A DNA stretch of 64,000 bases from UBA6022 sp038319685 (GCA_038319685.1 JBBQDN010000007.1:1-64000), one strand, 5' to 3'. Shown: positions 50,347 to 59,205, numbered from the stretch's first letter. Notes: generated by a model not told the origin, from the letters alone. Numbers and translations: made by a program.

Positions 50347-51039
50347 GTGTCAACAATACAAGACGAAGAATTTGGGACAATCACCGTTCGTCGAAGCGCA
50401 AAAGCATCGCACGTCCGTATTCGCGTTGCTCCTAACGGCACGCTCCGCGCGTCGTTACCGCTGTATGCGCCATTATTCGTCGTCAAGCGACTCATTAAAA
50501 CCTCGCGGGCTGAGCTCCAAAAGATGATCCAGGAACACCAAGGTGAAACCCAATACGAATCCGGTATGCAGCTTGGCAAAAGCCACAGTCTGGTTGTTAG
50601 ATACGGTAAATCGTCTATATCTGCGACGCGCCATGGACAACAAATTGTATTAACCCTGCCTGATGACAAAGAACCAAACGACCATGACGTCATTAAAATC
50701 CTTCGGCCAGTGATCATCCAGGCACTACGGCTCGAAGCCAAGAGCTACCTCCCGAAACGACTCGCCTACCTAGCACGTACATACGGGGTCTCGTACGATT
50801 CGGTTCGGTTTTCACACGCCAGCGGACGGTGGGGAAGTTGTAGCAGCAACGGAACAATTAGCCTAAATATCGCACTGATGAAACTCCCATTTGAACTGAT
50901 AGATTATGTATTAATCCACGAATTATCGCATACAATACAGATGAATCACTCGGATGAATTTTGGCAACTTGTGTCCGTCGGTGATCCTGCGTATAAAATT
51001 CATCGACGTGATTTGAAAAAACAGACGCCGTCTATTTAA
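50347..51039 (+). CDS. YgjP-like (DUF45) metallopeptidase
   Basis: 230 residues, GTG start. Zinc motif HELSH (191-195) with a third ligand in NHSDEFW (H201) and RWGSCSSNGTISLN upstream: the YgjP/WLM arrangement. Begins 7 bases after the kinase, so likely co-transcribed. Confidence 0.85.
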   Translation: MSTIQDEEFGTITVRRSAKASHVRIRVAPNGTLRASLPLYAPLFVVKRLIKTSRAELQKMIQEHQGETQYESGMQLGKSHSLVVRYGKSSISATRHGQQIVLTLPDDKEPNDHDVIKILRPVIIQALRLEAKSYLPKRLAYLARTYGVSYDSVRFSHASGRWGSCSSNGTISLNIALMKLPFELIDYVLIHELSHTIQMNHSDEFWQLVSVGDPAYKIHRRDLKKQTPSI

Positions 51040-51073
51040 AAAGCTTACGCTACCCTGTATACTAACAACACGT

Positions 51074-52696
51074 ATGGCTATCGGTGGGACAAAGGTAAAC
51101 GTCAAAACAGCGAAAGTAATCCGATATGTCGGGTTGATTGTTCCTGTTGGGCTATTTCTGTATGGTTCACTTATTAAATATGATCTTATCGCAAGTACTT
51201 CATTTTTAAATAATGGATTATTTTATGCAATCATTATCCCATGGCTGATTCTGGCTGTGTATCAATTTGTGTTTCCAGGTAAATCGGAGCTGTCATCCGT
51301 CACACGGATTGTCCTATACCACCTATTTGCGACCGCGTATCTATTATGCGTGTCGGGCTTGGCGCTGCCAATCGTCACGACGTGGACGCTGTTATTTTTA
51401 GCAACATATGCTTATTTCGGAGACAACGGATTACGACTGAGTGTCATCACACTTTTAATCGTAGTAGTGACTGACAGCGCCTACCACGTCGAAGATACCA
51501 AGTTATTAACTGCAAATATCATTGCAATAATCACCGTTTTGCTCATCGGCGTTGCGTCGATCGGCATTAGCCGAATTCGTGAAACTGAATCAGACGCACT
51601 TGACCATTCAAAGGCTCTCGAAGCACTAGAACGTGATCGTATACTGACCCTTATTAATAACCTGGCTGATGCAATTATTAGCACAGACGAGAACGGAATC
51701 GTCAGAGTGTATAATGCCTCTAGCCTGAGCTTACTTGACACTAATAATAACCTCAATGGTCGCAATATTGACGAAATATTACACCTCATGGATGGTGATA
51801 AAAAACGGGTGAGCTTACTCAAAGAAATGCAAAAATCCCGGGGCGTCGTTGTTCGAGATGACATGACTATCACATTTAGTGACGATATCGTGCGACTTGA
51901 GGTAACTTACTCTCCGATCAGAGGAACATTTAGCCGAACACGTGGTGGCGATAACGAAGACGGCTATGTCATCATCATGCGTGATATTACAAAATCAAAA
52001 AGTCTCGAAGAAGAGCGTGACGAATTTATTAGTGTGATTAGTCATGAACTACGCACGCCAATCACGGTTGTCGAAGGAACAGTCAGCAATGTGCAGCTTA
52101 TGATGGAACGCCCAGATATACCACCTCAGCGACTCAAAGATAGTTTAATGGTCGCTCATGACCAAGTCGTTTTTCTGGCGAAAATGGTCAATGATTTATC
52201 GACATTATCCCGCGCCGAACGTGGCGTCGCCGATACCGCCGAAGATATTAATGTACGTATCCTTATCGACGACATTTATAACGAGTACGCACCCGAAGCC
52301 AAAGACAAAAACCTACATTTCGACCTGGACACATCACCAAGCCTCGGCACCATAAACGCGAGCAAATTGTATGTACAGGAATTATTGCAAAACTTTGTGA
52401 CAAATGCAATTAAATACACCAACGAAGGCAACGTGACGCTGATCGTGACAAAACATAAGGATACAGTTGAATTTGCCGTCAAAGACACTGGCATCGGAAT
52501 TAGTAAAAGTGACCAATCAAAAATATTCAACAAATTTTACCGTTCCGAAGATTATCGTACTCGTGAAACAGGCGGTACCGGACTTGGGTTGTACGTTGCG
52601 CTCAAACTCGCTAAGAAATTAGGCTGCCATATCGAACTGACTAGCCGATTAAACCACGGATCGACGTTTAGTTTTTCACTTCCCCTAAAGAAATAG
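51074..52696 (+). CDS. Membrane histidine kinase, orphan
   Basis: 540 residues. N-terminal membrane region (about six segments, 15-170), a PAS-like domain (about 190-305), HisKA with SHELRTPITVVEG (H at about 324), then the ATPase domain with NFVTNAIKYTNEG and DTGIGISKSDQSKIF ... GGTGLGLYVALK. No response regulator gene nearby. TATACT (51058-51063) ends 10 bases before the ATG. Its 3' end overlaps the convergent glycosyltransferase gene by 29 bases. Confidence 0.92.
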   Translation: MAIGGTKVNVKTAKVIRYVGLIVPVGLFLYGSLIKYDLIASTSFLNNGLFYAIIIPWLILAVYQFVFPGKSELSSVTRIVLYHLFATAYLLCVSGLALPIVTTWTLLFLATYAYFGDNGLRLSVITLLIVVVTDSAYHVEDTKLLTANIIAIITVLLIGVASIGISRIRETESDALDHSKALEALERDRILTLINNLADAIISTDENGIVRVYNASSLSLLDTNNNLNGRNIDEILHLMDGDKKRVSLLKEMQKSRGVVVRDDMTITFSDDIVRLEVTYSPIRGTFSRTRGGDNEDGYVIIMRDITKSKSLEEERDEFISVISHELRTPITVVEGTVSNVQLMMERPDIPPQRLKDSLMVAHDQVVFLAKMVNDLSTLSRAERGVADTAEDINVRILIDDIYNEYAPEAKDKNLHFDLDTSPSLGTINASKLYVQELLQNFVTNAIKYTNEGNVTLIVTKHKDTVEFAVKDTGIGISKSDQSKIFNKFYRSEDYRTRETGGTGLGLYVALKLAKKLGCHIELTSRLNHGSTFSFSLPLKK

Positions 52697-53816
52697 CAGG
52701 AGCATCAAGGTGAGTTCGTTCAATTGAACGTCCTTTCCACGTAATCGTGTGTGACACATACCCAGTCATGCTCGTCACAAATAAAACCAATTCCTGAAAT
52801 ATAATATACGGCCACAGCACCATCCCGAGCCACCACCTGGTGCGCCATGTACGGGACAAGAAAAGTCCATACGTCGCGATAAATAGTACGAGAACGATAA
52901 GTGCGATACTGTGCATATACCCCCATGACGTCATGACACTACTCATAACCACAAGAGTGGGTAAATTTAGAATGATAAGCCCAAGCACTGCAAAGACGCC
53001 CTTAAACCACGTTCCTCCAGCCATCTGATACAAAATACGTCGACTTGTTTCGACCTGTGATGCCCATCGCTTTTCGTAGCCAATACCCAACGCGCCAGAA
53101 TGAACCACACCCTGATAGGCTGATTTTTCTGACACAACTCGCGCAATCGCTACTTCTGGACGAACAGAGGCACGTAGCGCATCAAACCCTCCAAGTTCAT
53201 CAATAAACATCTGACGGTCAATGAACCACGCCGAGCTTGAAGCCGGAGGTGATTTTCGGGTAGATAGCAGTAATTCCCAAAAATAGCGAAGTGTTCCAAA
53301 ATATATAATCGGTCGGTCGGTGTCATACCTGTCAGGAATCACCGACACCATAGCTGCTTTTTCATTCACTGCTAGATTTGCTATTCGACTTATTGATGTA
53401 GTCGATAGTTTTGTGTCGACATCCATATATAACACGTATGTTCCGCTCGCCTCACTGAGAAGCGTGCTCAGTGCGAAATTTTTACCCAGCCAACCAGCCG
53501 GCAGGGGACTCCCGGCAATGAATCGAACTCCAGCATGAGCAAATGAACGAATAATCAAAGAAGTATCGTCAGCTGAATTGTCATCGAGTACTAATATTTC
53601 TAATTTCGGATAATCACTCGCCAGAACTCGTTCAAGACACTCTGTCAAGGCATGAATTTCGTTACGGGCGGGAATACACACACTAACACTAGGTATGTCG
53701 ACTAGTTTTTTAGGAACAAAGTTCACGTGATACCTTCTGACGACAATAAACATTTTTATCGCCCATAATACGGCGACCAGACCAGCTAGTAATAGGGTAA
53801 CTATAAGGATTATCAC
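52668..53816 (-). CDS. Membrane GT2 glycosyltransferase
   Basis: 382 residues from GTG 53816, chosen because the frame further upstream would run through secE. One N-terminal membrane helix, a GT-A domain with SVCIPARNE, LDDNSADDT and the DxD YMDVDTK, then three to four C-terminal helices. Resembles hopanoid or carotenoid-type glycosyltransferases (CrtQ-like), acceptor unknown. Confidence 0.8.
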   Translation of the reverse strand: MIILIVTLLLAGLVAVLWAIKMFIVVRRYHVNFVPKKLVDIPSVSVCIPARNEIHALTECLERVLASDYPKLEILVLDDNSADDTSLIIRSFAHAGVRFIAGSPLPAGWLGKNFALSTLLSEASGTYVLYMDVDTKLSTTSISRIANLAVNEKAAMVSVIPDRYDTDRPIIYFGTLRYFWELLLSTRKSPPASSSAWFIDRQMFIDELGGFDALRASVRPEVAIARVVSEKSAYQGVVHSGALGIGYEKRWASQVETSRRILYQMAGGTWFKGVFAVLGLIILNLPTLVVMSSVMTSWGYMHSIALIVLVLFIATYGLFLSRTWRTRWWLGMVLWPYIIFQELVLFVTSMTGYVSHTITWKGRSIERTHLDAPAISLGEVKN

Positions 53817-53837
53817 ATTGTTTCTATGGTAGCATGC

Positions 53838-53899
53838 TTGACGTACATGACATAGCACGCTACTATAAGTATTGACAGTCTGCAGTAGCAGACTATTTA
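53838..53899 (+). promoter_or_regulatory. Tandem promoters of secE with palindromic spacer
   Basis: TTGACG (53838-53843), 17 bases, TACTAT (53861-53866); then TTGACA (53872-53877), 16 bases, TATTTA (53894-53899). The spacer of the second holds the palindrome AGTCTGC-AGTA-GCAGACT (53877-53894), an operator-like site or an RNA hairpin for the first promoter. Confidence 0.6.
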
Positions 53900-53916
53900 A
53901 TTTGGGAGAGACCACT

Positions 53917-54285
53917 TTGGCAACAAAGAAGCAAACATCATCAGCCAAAAAGACGAGTAGCACTAGCGCTACGGTCACGCGTATCAAAGCGGTTGATTCG
54001 ACTGCGACGACAAAGGTTCCAGCTAAAAAGCAATCAAGTGCAGTTACCCAGACCAAAACACGGAAAACCAAAAGTGCTTTTGGGCGCATCGGAACACCAA
54101 TCGTTGCCATGGGACGGTATTTCAAGGGTGCATGGTACGAACTTGGTCAAGTTCGTTGGCCAACACGTCGAGCAACATGGGGACTCACCGGCGCAGTCCT
54201 GGCGTTCTCGCTATTTTTTGTTGTTTTGATCTTACTGCTTGACGCAGGTTTTAAATATTTATTTGATGTAATTTTAGGAAAGTAG
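53917..54285 (+). CDS. secE: Preprotein translocase subunit SecE with long N-terminal extension
   Basis: 122 residues from TTG 53917, 6 bases after GGGAGAG. Residues 1-65 are a Thr/Ser/Lys-rich, probably disordered extension. The core WYELGQVRWPTRRATWGLTG and one membrane helix (about 92-113) are the SecE signature. 3 bases before nusG, the usual pair. Confidence 0.93.
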   Translation: MATKKQTSSAKKTSSTSATVTRIKAVDSTATTKVPAKKQSSAVTQTKTRKTKSAFGRIGTPIVAMGRYFKGAWYELGQVRWPTRRATWGLTGAVLAFSLFFVVLILLLDAGFKYLFDVILGK

Positions 54286-54288
54286 CAT

Positions 54289-54834
54289 ATGTCACAAAAT
54301 CGATACGACTCAACTCGCCAATGGTACGCAATTCACACCTACAGTGGATACGAAGAAAAAGTAGCCGACAGTATTCGTCAGCGCATCAATGCCGTCGACA
54401 TGGCCGATAAAATCTTTGACGTTATGGTGCCAAAAGAAAAGCAAATTCAGATTAAAAACGGCAAACGCAAAGTGATCGAAGCCAAAATCTTTCAAGGTTA
54501 TGCGCTTGTCGAAATGAAACTAACTGACGAAACATGGTACATTGTCCGTAACACCCCAGGGGTGACTGGATTTGTCGGAAGTGGCACTGAACCAACTCCG
54601 GTATCGGACAGCGAGATCAGCAAAATCAAAAAGCGCATGGGCGTTGATGATCCTAAGCACCACATCGACTTTAAAGTTGGTGAAGTCGTCAATATTACTG
54701 ACGGTCCATTCAAAGGTTTTGATGGCTCAATCAGCGAAATCGACACCCAAAAAGGTAAAGTTAAAGTTATGGTCAGCATGTTCGGCCGTGATACACCTGT
54801 CGAACTCGACGCACTACAGGTTACAAAAGTTTAG
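54289..54834 (+). CDS. nusG: Transcription termination/antitermination factor NusG
   Basis: 181 residues. NGN domain with WYAIHTYSGYEEKVADSI and PGVTGFVGSG; C-terminal KOW domain with VGEVVNITDGPFKGFDGSI and ELDALQVTKV. Couples RNA polymerase to ribosome or Rho. Followed by a terminator. Confidence 0.97.
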   Translation: MSQNRYDSTRQWYAIHTYSGYEEKVADSIRQRINAVDMADKIFDVMVPKEKQIQIKNGKRKVIEAKIFQGYALVEMKLTDETWYIVRNTPGVTGFVGSGTEPTPVSDSEISKIKKRMGVDDPKHHIDFKVGEVVNITDGPFKGFDGSISEIDTQKGKVKVMVSMFGRDTPVELDALQVTKV

Positions 54835-54849
54835 GATACTAACGACATC

Positions 54850-54883
54850 AAATGAACTCTGATTTGTCAGAGTTCATTTATTT
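54850..54883 (+). terminator. Intrinsic terminator after nusG
   Basis: AAATGAACTCTGA (54850-54862)/TCAGAGTTCATTT (54867-54879) then ATTTT. Confidence 0.85.
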
Positions 54884-54997
54884 TACACGACACTTTTTAA
54901 GGCTCATGTTGCAATTTAGAGATAAAAAGAGTATAGTTAAGCAGTTACGCACATAAGCTTCACTTAACGTGAAAATACTTATCTAAAAGGAAATTAT

Positions 54998-55423
54998 ATG
55001 GCTAAAAAAGTTATCGGTAATCTAAAACTACGCATCCCAGCTGGTCGTGCGACTGCAGGTCCTCCTGTTGGTTCAACTCTCGGACAATGGGGACTGAACA
55101 TGATGGATTTTATCAATCCATTTAATGAAGGTACCAAAGCTGACATGGGCAAAGACGTCATCGTGCACTTACAGGTGTTCGAAGATCGTACCTTTACCTG
55201 GAAATCACTTGGCCAACCAGTTGATGACATGATCCGCGAAGCGGTTGGTATCAAAAAAGGTTCACCGAAACCACACTCAGAAAAAGTTGGCAAGATTACT
55301 CGTGCACAACTTGAAGTAATCGCAGAAGCGAAAAAAGATTTCCTCAACGCCAATGACATGGACGCTCGCGTCAAAGTGATTGCAGGAACTGCCCGTTCAA
55401 TGGGCGTCGAAGTCGAAGGCTAG
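54998..55423 (+). CDS. rplK: 50S ribosomal protein uL11
   Basis: Stalk-base protein of the GTPase centre. 141 residues, exact length. LRIPAGRATAGPPVGSTLGQ at the N-terminus and the C-terminal RSMGVEVEG are diagnostic. AAAAGGAAA Shine-Dalgarno. Separated from rplA by about 2.6 kb here, unlike the common rplK-rplA pair. Confidence 0.97.
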   Translation: MAKKVIGNLKLRIPAGRATAGPPVGSTLGQWGLNMMDFINPFNEGTKADMGKDVIVHLQVFEDRTFTWKSLGQPVDDMIREAVGIKKGSPKPHSEKVGKITRAQLEVIAEAKKDFLNANDMDARVKVIAGTARSMGVEVEG

Positions 55424-55444
55424 ATATATCCTGAACTTACTAAT

Positions 55445-55475
55445 ACACCGTCTCGTCAAACAGACGGTGTTTTAG
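55445..55475 (+). terminator. Intrinsic terminator after rplK
   Basis: ACACCGTCT (55445-55453)/AGACGGTGT (55462-55470) then TTTAGTTT. Confidence 0.85.
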
Positions 55476-55504
55476 TTTCTCTTCATTTTCTCTATACTAA
55501 TGAG

Positions 55505-56164
55505 ATGGATACTCCAAACCCTAGCCCAGATACCTACCATCAAACCGCTGAGACGACATATAGCCCCGAAGTATCTGTCGACATCATAACGGAACTTTTT
55601 TCTTGGCTCGAATTTGTAGAAACGACCGATCTAGCAGAAGCAAAGCGTGCAATCCTTGAATTACTCAGTGAAAATAGTCCCGATCCTGAGAGAAAAATGG
55701 CCGCCTGGACTGCATACGCCGAGATTTGCGAAAAATTCGTTGATAGTATTAACACGGGAACTGACACCCTAGCACGTTCAAAACTACAGCTTGCTCTTGT
55801 TCTTCATAAAGCCTTGATCTTTCAAGCTGCTCGTAACACACCACGCTATATCGAAGAGTTAGATATGGCAGAAACATATGCCGATGACGAATTACGCAGA
55901 ACACCTGACGATAATGCGCTCGTGACCACTCGAATAGCACTGCGTCGTGAGTTAGATTTACTTGTACAAAATCTTGAATTATCACCAGAGATACTCCTTG
56001 TAAAGTTAAAAGGTGTCATCAGTGAATTAAATCGTGAGTTTCTGCGCGATGGGCTTGCAGAAGGTGACGACCTAGAAACCTTAATCAATAATGCCTATGC
56101 AATGATTGAAAACGAGGGTGGTGACGCGGATACAATTCTTAAAGATCTTGGTATCCTAGAATAA
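55505..56164 (+). CDS. Acidic helical protein, unknown
   Basis: 219 residues, no recognised family. Mostly alpha-helical, acidic, no signal or membrane segment; a disordered first 20 residues. TATACT (55493-55498) ends 6 bases before the ATG: leaderless. Sits between rplK and metK. Confidence 0.65.
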   Translation: MDTPNPSPDTYHQTAETTYSPEVSVDIITELFSWLEFVETTDLAEAKRAILELLSENSPDPERKMAAWTAYAEICEKFVDSINTGTDTLARSKLQLALVLHKALIFQAARNTPRYIEELDMAETYADDELRRTPDDNALVTTRIALRRELDLLVQNLELSPEILLVKLKGVISELNREFLRDGLAEGDDLETLINNAYAMIENEGGDADTILKDLGILE

Positions 56165-56202
56165 CAACACGCTTCTATGTTACAATAAACTTACATTAAC
56201 AA

Positions 56203-56434
56203 ATCGTATATCAAGAGTGCAGCGAGAGAACTAGCTCCGTGACCTGCCAGCAACCTACGTTTTAGAAGATAGAAGGTGGAATATAGAAGATAGCAAATGC
56301 CATATTCTCCATTCCATATTCTACGTAAGGTGCTTCTTCTAGCCTACGTACCTAGTAGGGCAGATGTGTGATGTCTTTATGACTCATTTTTTTGCCCATG
56401 TGCGAAAGCAGATATGCAAAAAGGAGTCATTTTT
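56203..56434 (+). promoter_or_regulatory. SAM-I riboswitch of metK with long P3 insert
   Basis: P1: ATCGTATATC (56203-56212) with GATGTGTGAT (56363-56372). Conserved ATCAAGAG (56210-56217), GCAGCGAGAGAACTAGCTCC, GTGACCTGCCAGCAACC and AAGGTGCTTC (56327-56336) match the S-box core. P3 carries an insert of about 70 nt (56260-56325) that is itself an imperfect hairpin. P4 lies at 56342-56361. Downstream, ATGACTC plus TTTTTGC (56379-56395) can pair with GCAAAAA plus GAGTCAT (56416-56430), covering the AAGGAG of metK. The switch therefore probably works on translation: SAM-bound P1 leaves the sequestering helix free to form. Confidence 0.88.
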
Positions 56435-57412
56435 ATGTCAAAAACTAACTACAGGACAGCCGAAAGCGTCAGTCCAAAACACCCTGATAAATTGTGCGAT
56501 CAAATATCAGATGCAATTTTAGATGCCTATTTAAAAGTTGATAGTAGTGCCCGCGTGGCCGTTGAAACAGTCGGTGGACACGGCAAAGTATTCATCACCG
56601 GCGAACTCACGTCGCACGCCACAGTTGACATTGCGCCGATCGTCGCCCGCATTGCTGGTGATGTTGAACTCGAAATTCATATTGCAAAACAAAGCCCTGA
56701 AATTGCTCAGGGGGTCGATACTGGCGGCGCAGGTGACCAAGGGATTATGGTCGGTTATGCGACGAGCGCTACACCTGAATTCCTACCACTAGAGGTCGTA
56801 CTGGCTCGACACTTAAATCAGTACCTTTATGACAAATGGCCGTTTGATGGCAAAACACAGGTGACACTTAAAGACAATGAAATTGTATCCGTCGTTGCAA
56901 GTTTTCAACATGCACCACAGGATGAATTATTAGCACGAGCAAAGCACTGGCTACGTCAAGAACCGCTCGCCACGTTTGCAAAAAACGTTGATTTTCACAT
57001 CAATCCAGCAGGTGACTGGGACCTGGGTGGATTCGACGCCGACGCAGGCCTAACTGGTCGTAAATTGGTCGTTGACAACTACGGACCGAGTATTCCGATT
57101 GGCGGCGGCTGTTTTAGTGGTAAAGACCCAAGTAAGGTCGACCGGTCAGCGGCCTACATCGCCCGTAAGATCGCTGTCGACTACCTCAAAAAGCGAAATG
57201 CCAAAGAAGTGTTCGTCCAACTGGCCTACGCAATTGGTTATGATCAGCCGCTCGAGGCGACTGTCACAATTGACGGCGAACAGGAATCAGTCATCGGATA
57301 TGACTTGTCACCCCATGGTATCGTCAAAACACTTAATTTAAAACGTCCGATATATGAAAAAACTGCACAGTATGGCCATTTCGGTCATCCAGAATTTAGC
57401 TGGGAACAATAA
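56435..57412 (+). CDS. metK: S-adenosylmethionine synthetase
   Basis: Makes SAM from methionine and ATP. 325 residues from ATG 56435 (AAGGAG 9 bases upstream), shorter than the usual ~385. AESVSPKHPDKLCDQISDAILD, GGAGDQGIMVGYA (GAGDQG signature), and GGGCFSGKDPSKVDRSAAYIAR are diagnostic. The shortening is in the second half, as in some reduced genomes. Feedback by its product through the riboswitch. Confidence 0.95.
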   Translation: MSKTNYRTAESVSPKHPDKLCDQISDAILDAYLKVDSSARVAVETVGGHGKVFITGELTSHATVDIAPIVARIAGDVELEIHIAKQSPEIAQGVDTGGAGDQGIMVGYATSATPEFLPLEVVLARHLNQYLYDKWPFDGKTQVTLKDNEIVSVVASFQHAPQDELLARAKHWLRQEPLATFAKNVDFHINPAGDWDLGGFDADAGLTGRKLVVDNYGPSIPIGGGCFSGKDPSKVDRSAAYIARKIAVDYLKKRNAKEVFVQLAYAIGYDQPLEATVTIDGEQESVIGYDLSPHGIVKTLNLKRPIYEKTAQYGHFGHPEFSWEQ

Positions 57413-57414
57413 AT

Positions 57415-57906
57415 TTATAGATTTGACTGACAGGCGTACCCGCCCGATTCAAGTTTTGTCGTCACACCAACCGAACGACTTGATCCACCGGTAAGTAGTC
57501 CAGCGCCTTTTGAACCGTTGACTTTGTTGTCACATACCAGACCAACACCAAAATACACTTCACCCACCTTCATCGTCGATTGATTTTTAGTATAAACATA
57601 CGGTTTTTTTGTCAGGGGGTCGAGGATGTGTTCACCTTTTTGAACCGCAATCTGATCGAGTCCATCCTGAGATTGTGCAACATCTTCACCCTGAAGAACC
57701 AACTGCCATGCAACCAAGTTCGATGCTATATTCGAAACGTTCACTTTACGTGCCCGGTCCCGTTCGGTCAGCGCAGCCCTATCAGACCGAACTTTTTCGT
57801 AGCGCTGCGCAGCGTATGTATACAAGAAATAGCCGCCAATAACAACGCTGATGCCAATAACGATAAGAGCGATAGAAGTAACTGTGTTTTTTTGTGATTC
57901 AGTCAT
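57415..57906 (-). CDS. Membrane-anchored exported protein, unknown
   Basis: 163 residues from ATG 57906. One helix (about 10-30), then a basic coiled-coil-like region and a C-terminal domain with two Cys (CDN and YACQSNL). Pilin-like size, but no prepilin motif. Convergent with metK, 2 bases between stops. TACAAT box ends 6 bases before the ATG. Confidence 0.6.
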   Translation of the reverse strand: MTESQKNTVTSIALIVIGISVVIGGYFLYTYAAQRYEKVRSDRAALTERDRARKVNVSNIASNLVAWQLVLQGEDVAQSQDGLDQIAVQKGEHILDPLTKKPYVYTKNQSTMKVGEVYFGVGLVCDNKVNGSKGAGLLTGGSSRSVGVTTKLESGGYACQSNL

Positions 57907-57991
57907 AGTAGTATTGTAACACTGTCGTTTTTTGTACATACATTAATATTGTCGCACCACGATCTATAGATTGGTCAAACATTTTGTGTTA

Positions 57992-58062
57992 TAATAGAAG
58001 TATAATCAATCAATGTTGGGAGGCCTTAACAGCCGTTACTACCACAGAAAGGGTTCACACCT
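57992..58062 (+). promoter_or_regulatory. Promoter and leader of rplA
   Basis: TATAAT (57992-57997) and a 60-base leader containing GGGAGGCCTTAACAGCCG. The leader is long compared with neighbours and may hold an L1 autoregulatory site; that is inference. Confidence 0.5.
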
Positions 58063-59073
58063 ATGGCTAAAAAAGCCGATTTACTTGCTGAAGCGAAAAA
58101 GCTAAAACTAGAAGTAACAGATAAAAACACAATTGCCGAGATCGAAGCAGCTATTGCTGGCGCTACTTCTGCAAAAGCAGAAGAAAAAACCGAAGAAACT
58201 CCTGTCGTCGAAAAAGCTGAAAAGCCACTTGCAAAAGCTGGTAAACGCAGCGAAAAAGCGATCAAAGAAGTAGAAGAAAAAATCGAAAAAGAAGCTCGCA
58301 AAGAAGCTGGTGATACCACTCCTCAATCAGAAGATGCGGAACAGAACAGCAAAAAAGGCCCTAAACCAGTCACTCGTCCTCACGCAGAACGCCGTGGTAA
58401 AAGCTACCGTAACGTCGCTAAGCAAGTTGAAGCGACAAAAGTCTACAGCCTCGCTGAAGCACTTGAACTTGCGACAAAAACAAATCCATCTAAATTTGAT
58501 GCGAGTGTTGAAGTCCACGTCCGCCTAGGTGTTGACCCACGCCAAGCTGACCAAAACATTCGTGCAACAGTTAGTTTGCCAAACGGGAGCGGTAAAACTG
58601 TTCGCGTAGCCGTATTCGCCCCAGAATCAGAGCACGCTGCAGCCAAAAAAGCAGGTGCTGATGTTGTTGGTGACGAAAGCTTCATCAAACAAATGGAAAA
58701 AGAAGAAATCAACTTCGATATATTGGTCGCAACACCGCAATACATGCCAAAACTTGGTAAATTCGCCCGTCTGTTAGGTCCACGTGGTCTCATGCCTAAC
58801 CCTAAATCTGGTACTGTTGCGACTGACGTTGCCAAAGCAGTTACAGAGGCCAAAGCTGGTAAAGTTGAATACCGTGTCGACAAACAGTCGATCGTTCACC
58901 TTGCGATTGGTAAAGTATCATTTGGCGACAAAAAACTTGCCGAAAACGCGAAAGCATTCTTTGACAGCCTCCAATCACAAAAACCAACCAGCCTTAAAGG
59001 CAGCTACGTGAAAACAACCTCGATCTCAACGACTCAAGGTCCTGGCATCAAAGTTGAAAACGTCGTTAGCTAA
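58063..59073 (+). CDS. rplA: 50S ribosomal protein uL1 with ~110-residue N-terminal extension
   Basis: Stalk protein that moves deacylated tRNA. 336 residues against ~230. Residues 1-35 resemble a HeH/SAP-like module (MAKKADLLAEAKKLKLEVTD), then a Glu/Lys/Ala-rich linker to about 110. The L1 core starts near RGKSYRNVAKQVEATKVYSL and has RLGVDPRQADQNIRATVSLP and the signature LGPRGLMPNPKSGTV. No rplJ-rplL follows in this window. AAAGGG Shine-Dalgarno. Confidence 0.95.
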   Translation: MAKKADLLAEAKKLKLEVTDKNTIAEIEAAIAGATSAKAEEKTEETPVVEKAEKPLAKAGKRSEKAIKEVEEKIEKEARKEAGDTTPQSEDAEQNSKKGPKPVTRPHAERRGKSYRNVAKQVEATKVYSLAEALELATKTNPSKFDASVEVHVRLGVDPRQADQNIRATVSLPNGSGKTVRVAVFAPESEHAAAKKAGADVVGDESFIKQMEKEEINFDILVATPQYMPKLGKFARLLGPRGLMPNPKSGTVATDVAKAVTEAKAGKVEYRVDKQSIVHLAIGKVSFGDKKLAENAKAFFDSLQSQKPTSLKGSYVKTTSISTTQGPGIKVENVVS

Positions 59074-59097
59074 TGAGATAGAATACTTGGATAAAAT

Positions 59098-59124
59098 AAT
59101 ACCCACTCATCATGAGTGGGTATT
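59098..59124. terminator. Palindromic terminator after rplA
   Basis: AATACCCACTCAT (59098-59110) and ATGAGTGGGTATT (59112-59124), then an AT-rich run. Confidence 0.75.
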
Positions 59125-59156
59125 TAATAATTATAAAAAAGTCAATGGTAATGCTC

Positions 59157-59199
59157 GAGAGCGGTGGGTGGCAGATCACTCTGCCTCCCACCGTCTCTC
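59157..59199 (-). terminator. Long G+C-rich hairpin after the 134-aa gene
   Basis: GAGAGCGGTGGGTGGCAGA (59157-59175) with TCTGCC...CCGTCTCTC (59180-59199), nearly perfect. On the minus strand a T run follows about 15 bases later. Confidence 0.7.
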
Positions 59200-59205
59200 G
59201 GTTGA

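Noticed and set aside
52668..54125. Longer start for the membrane glycosyltransferase
   Set aside because: The upstream part of the frame is antisense to secE and its promoters; GTG 53816 begins exactly at the membrane helix.
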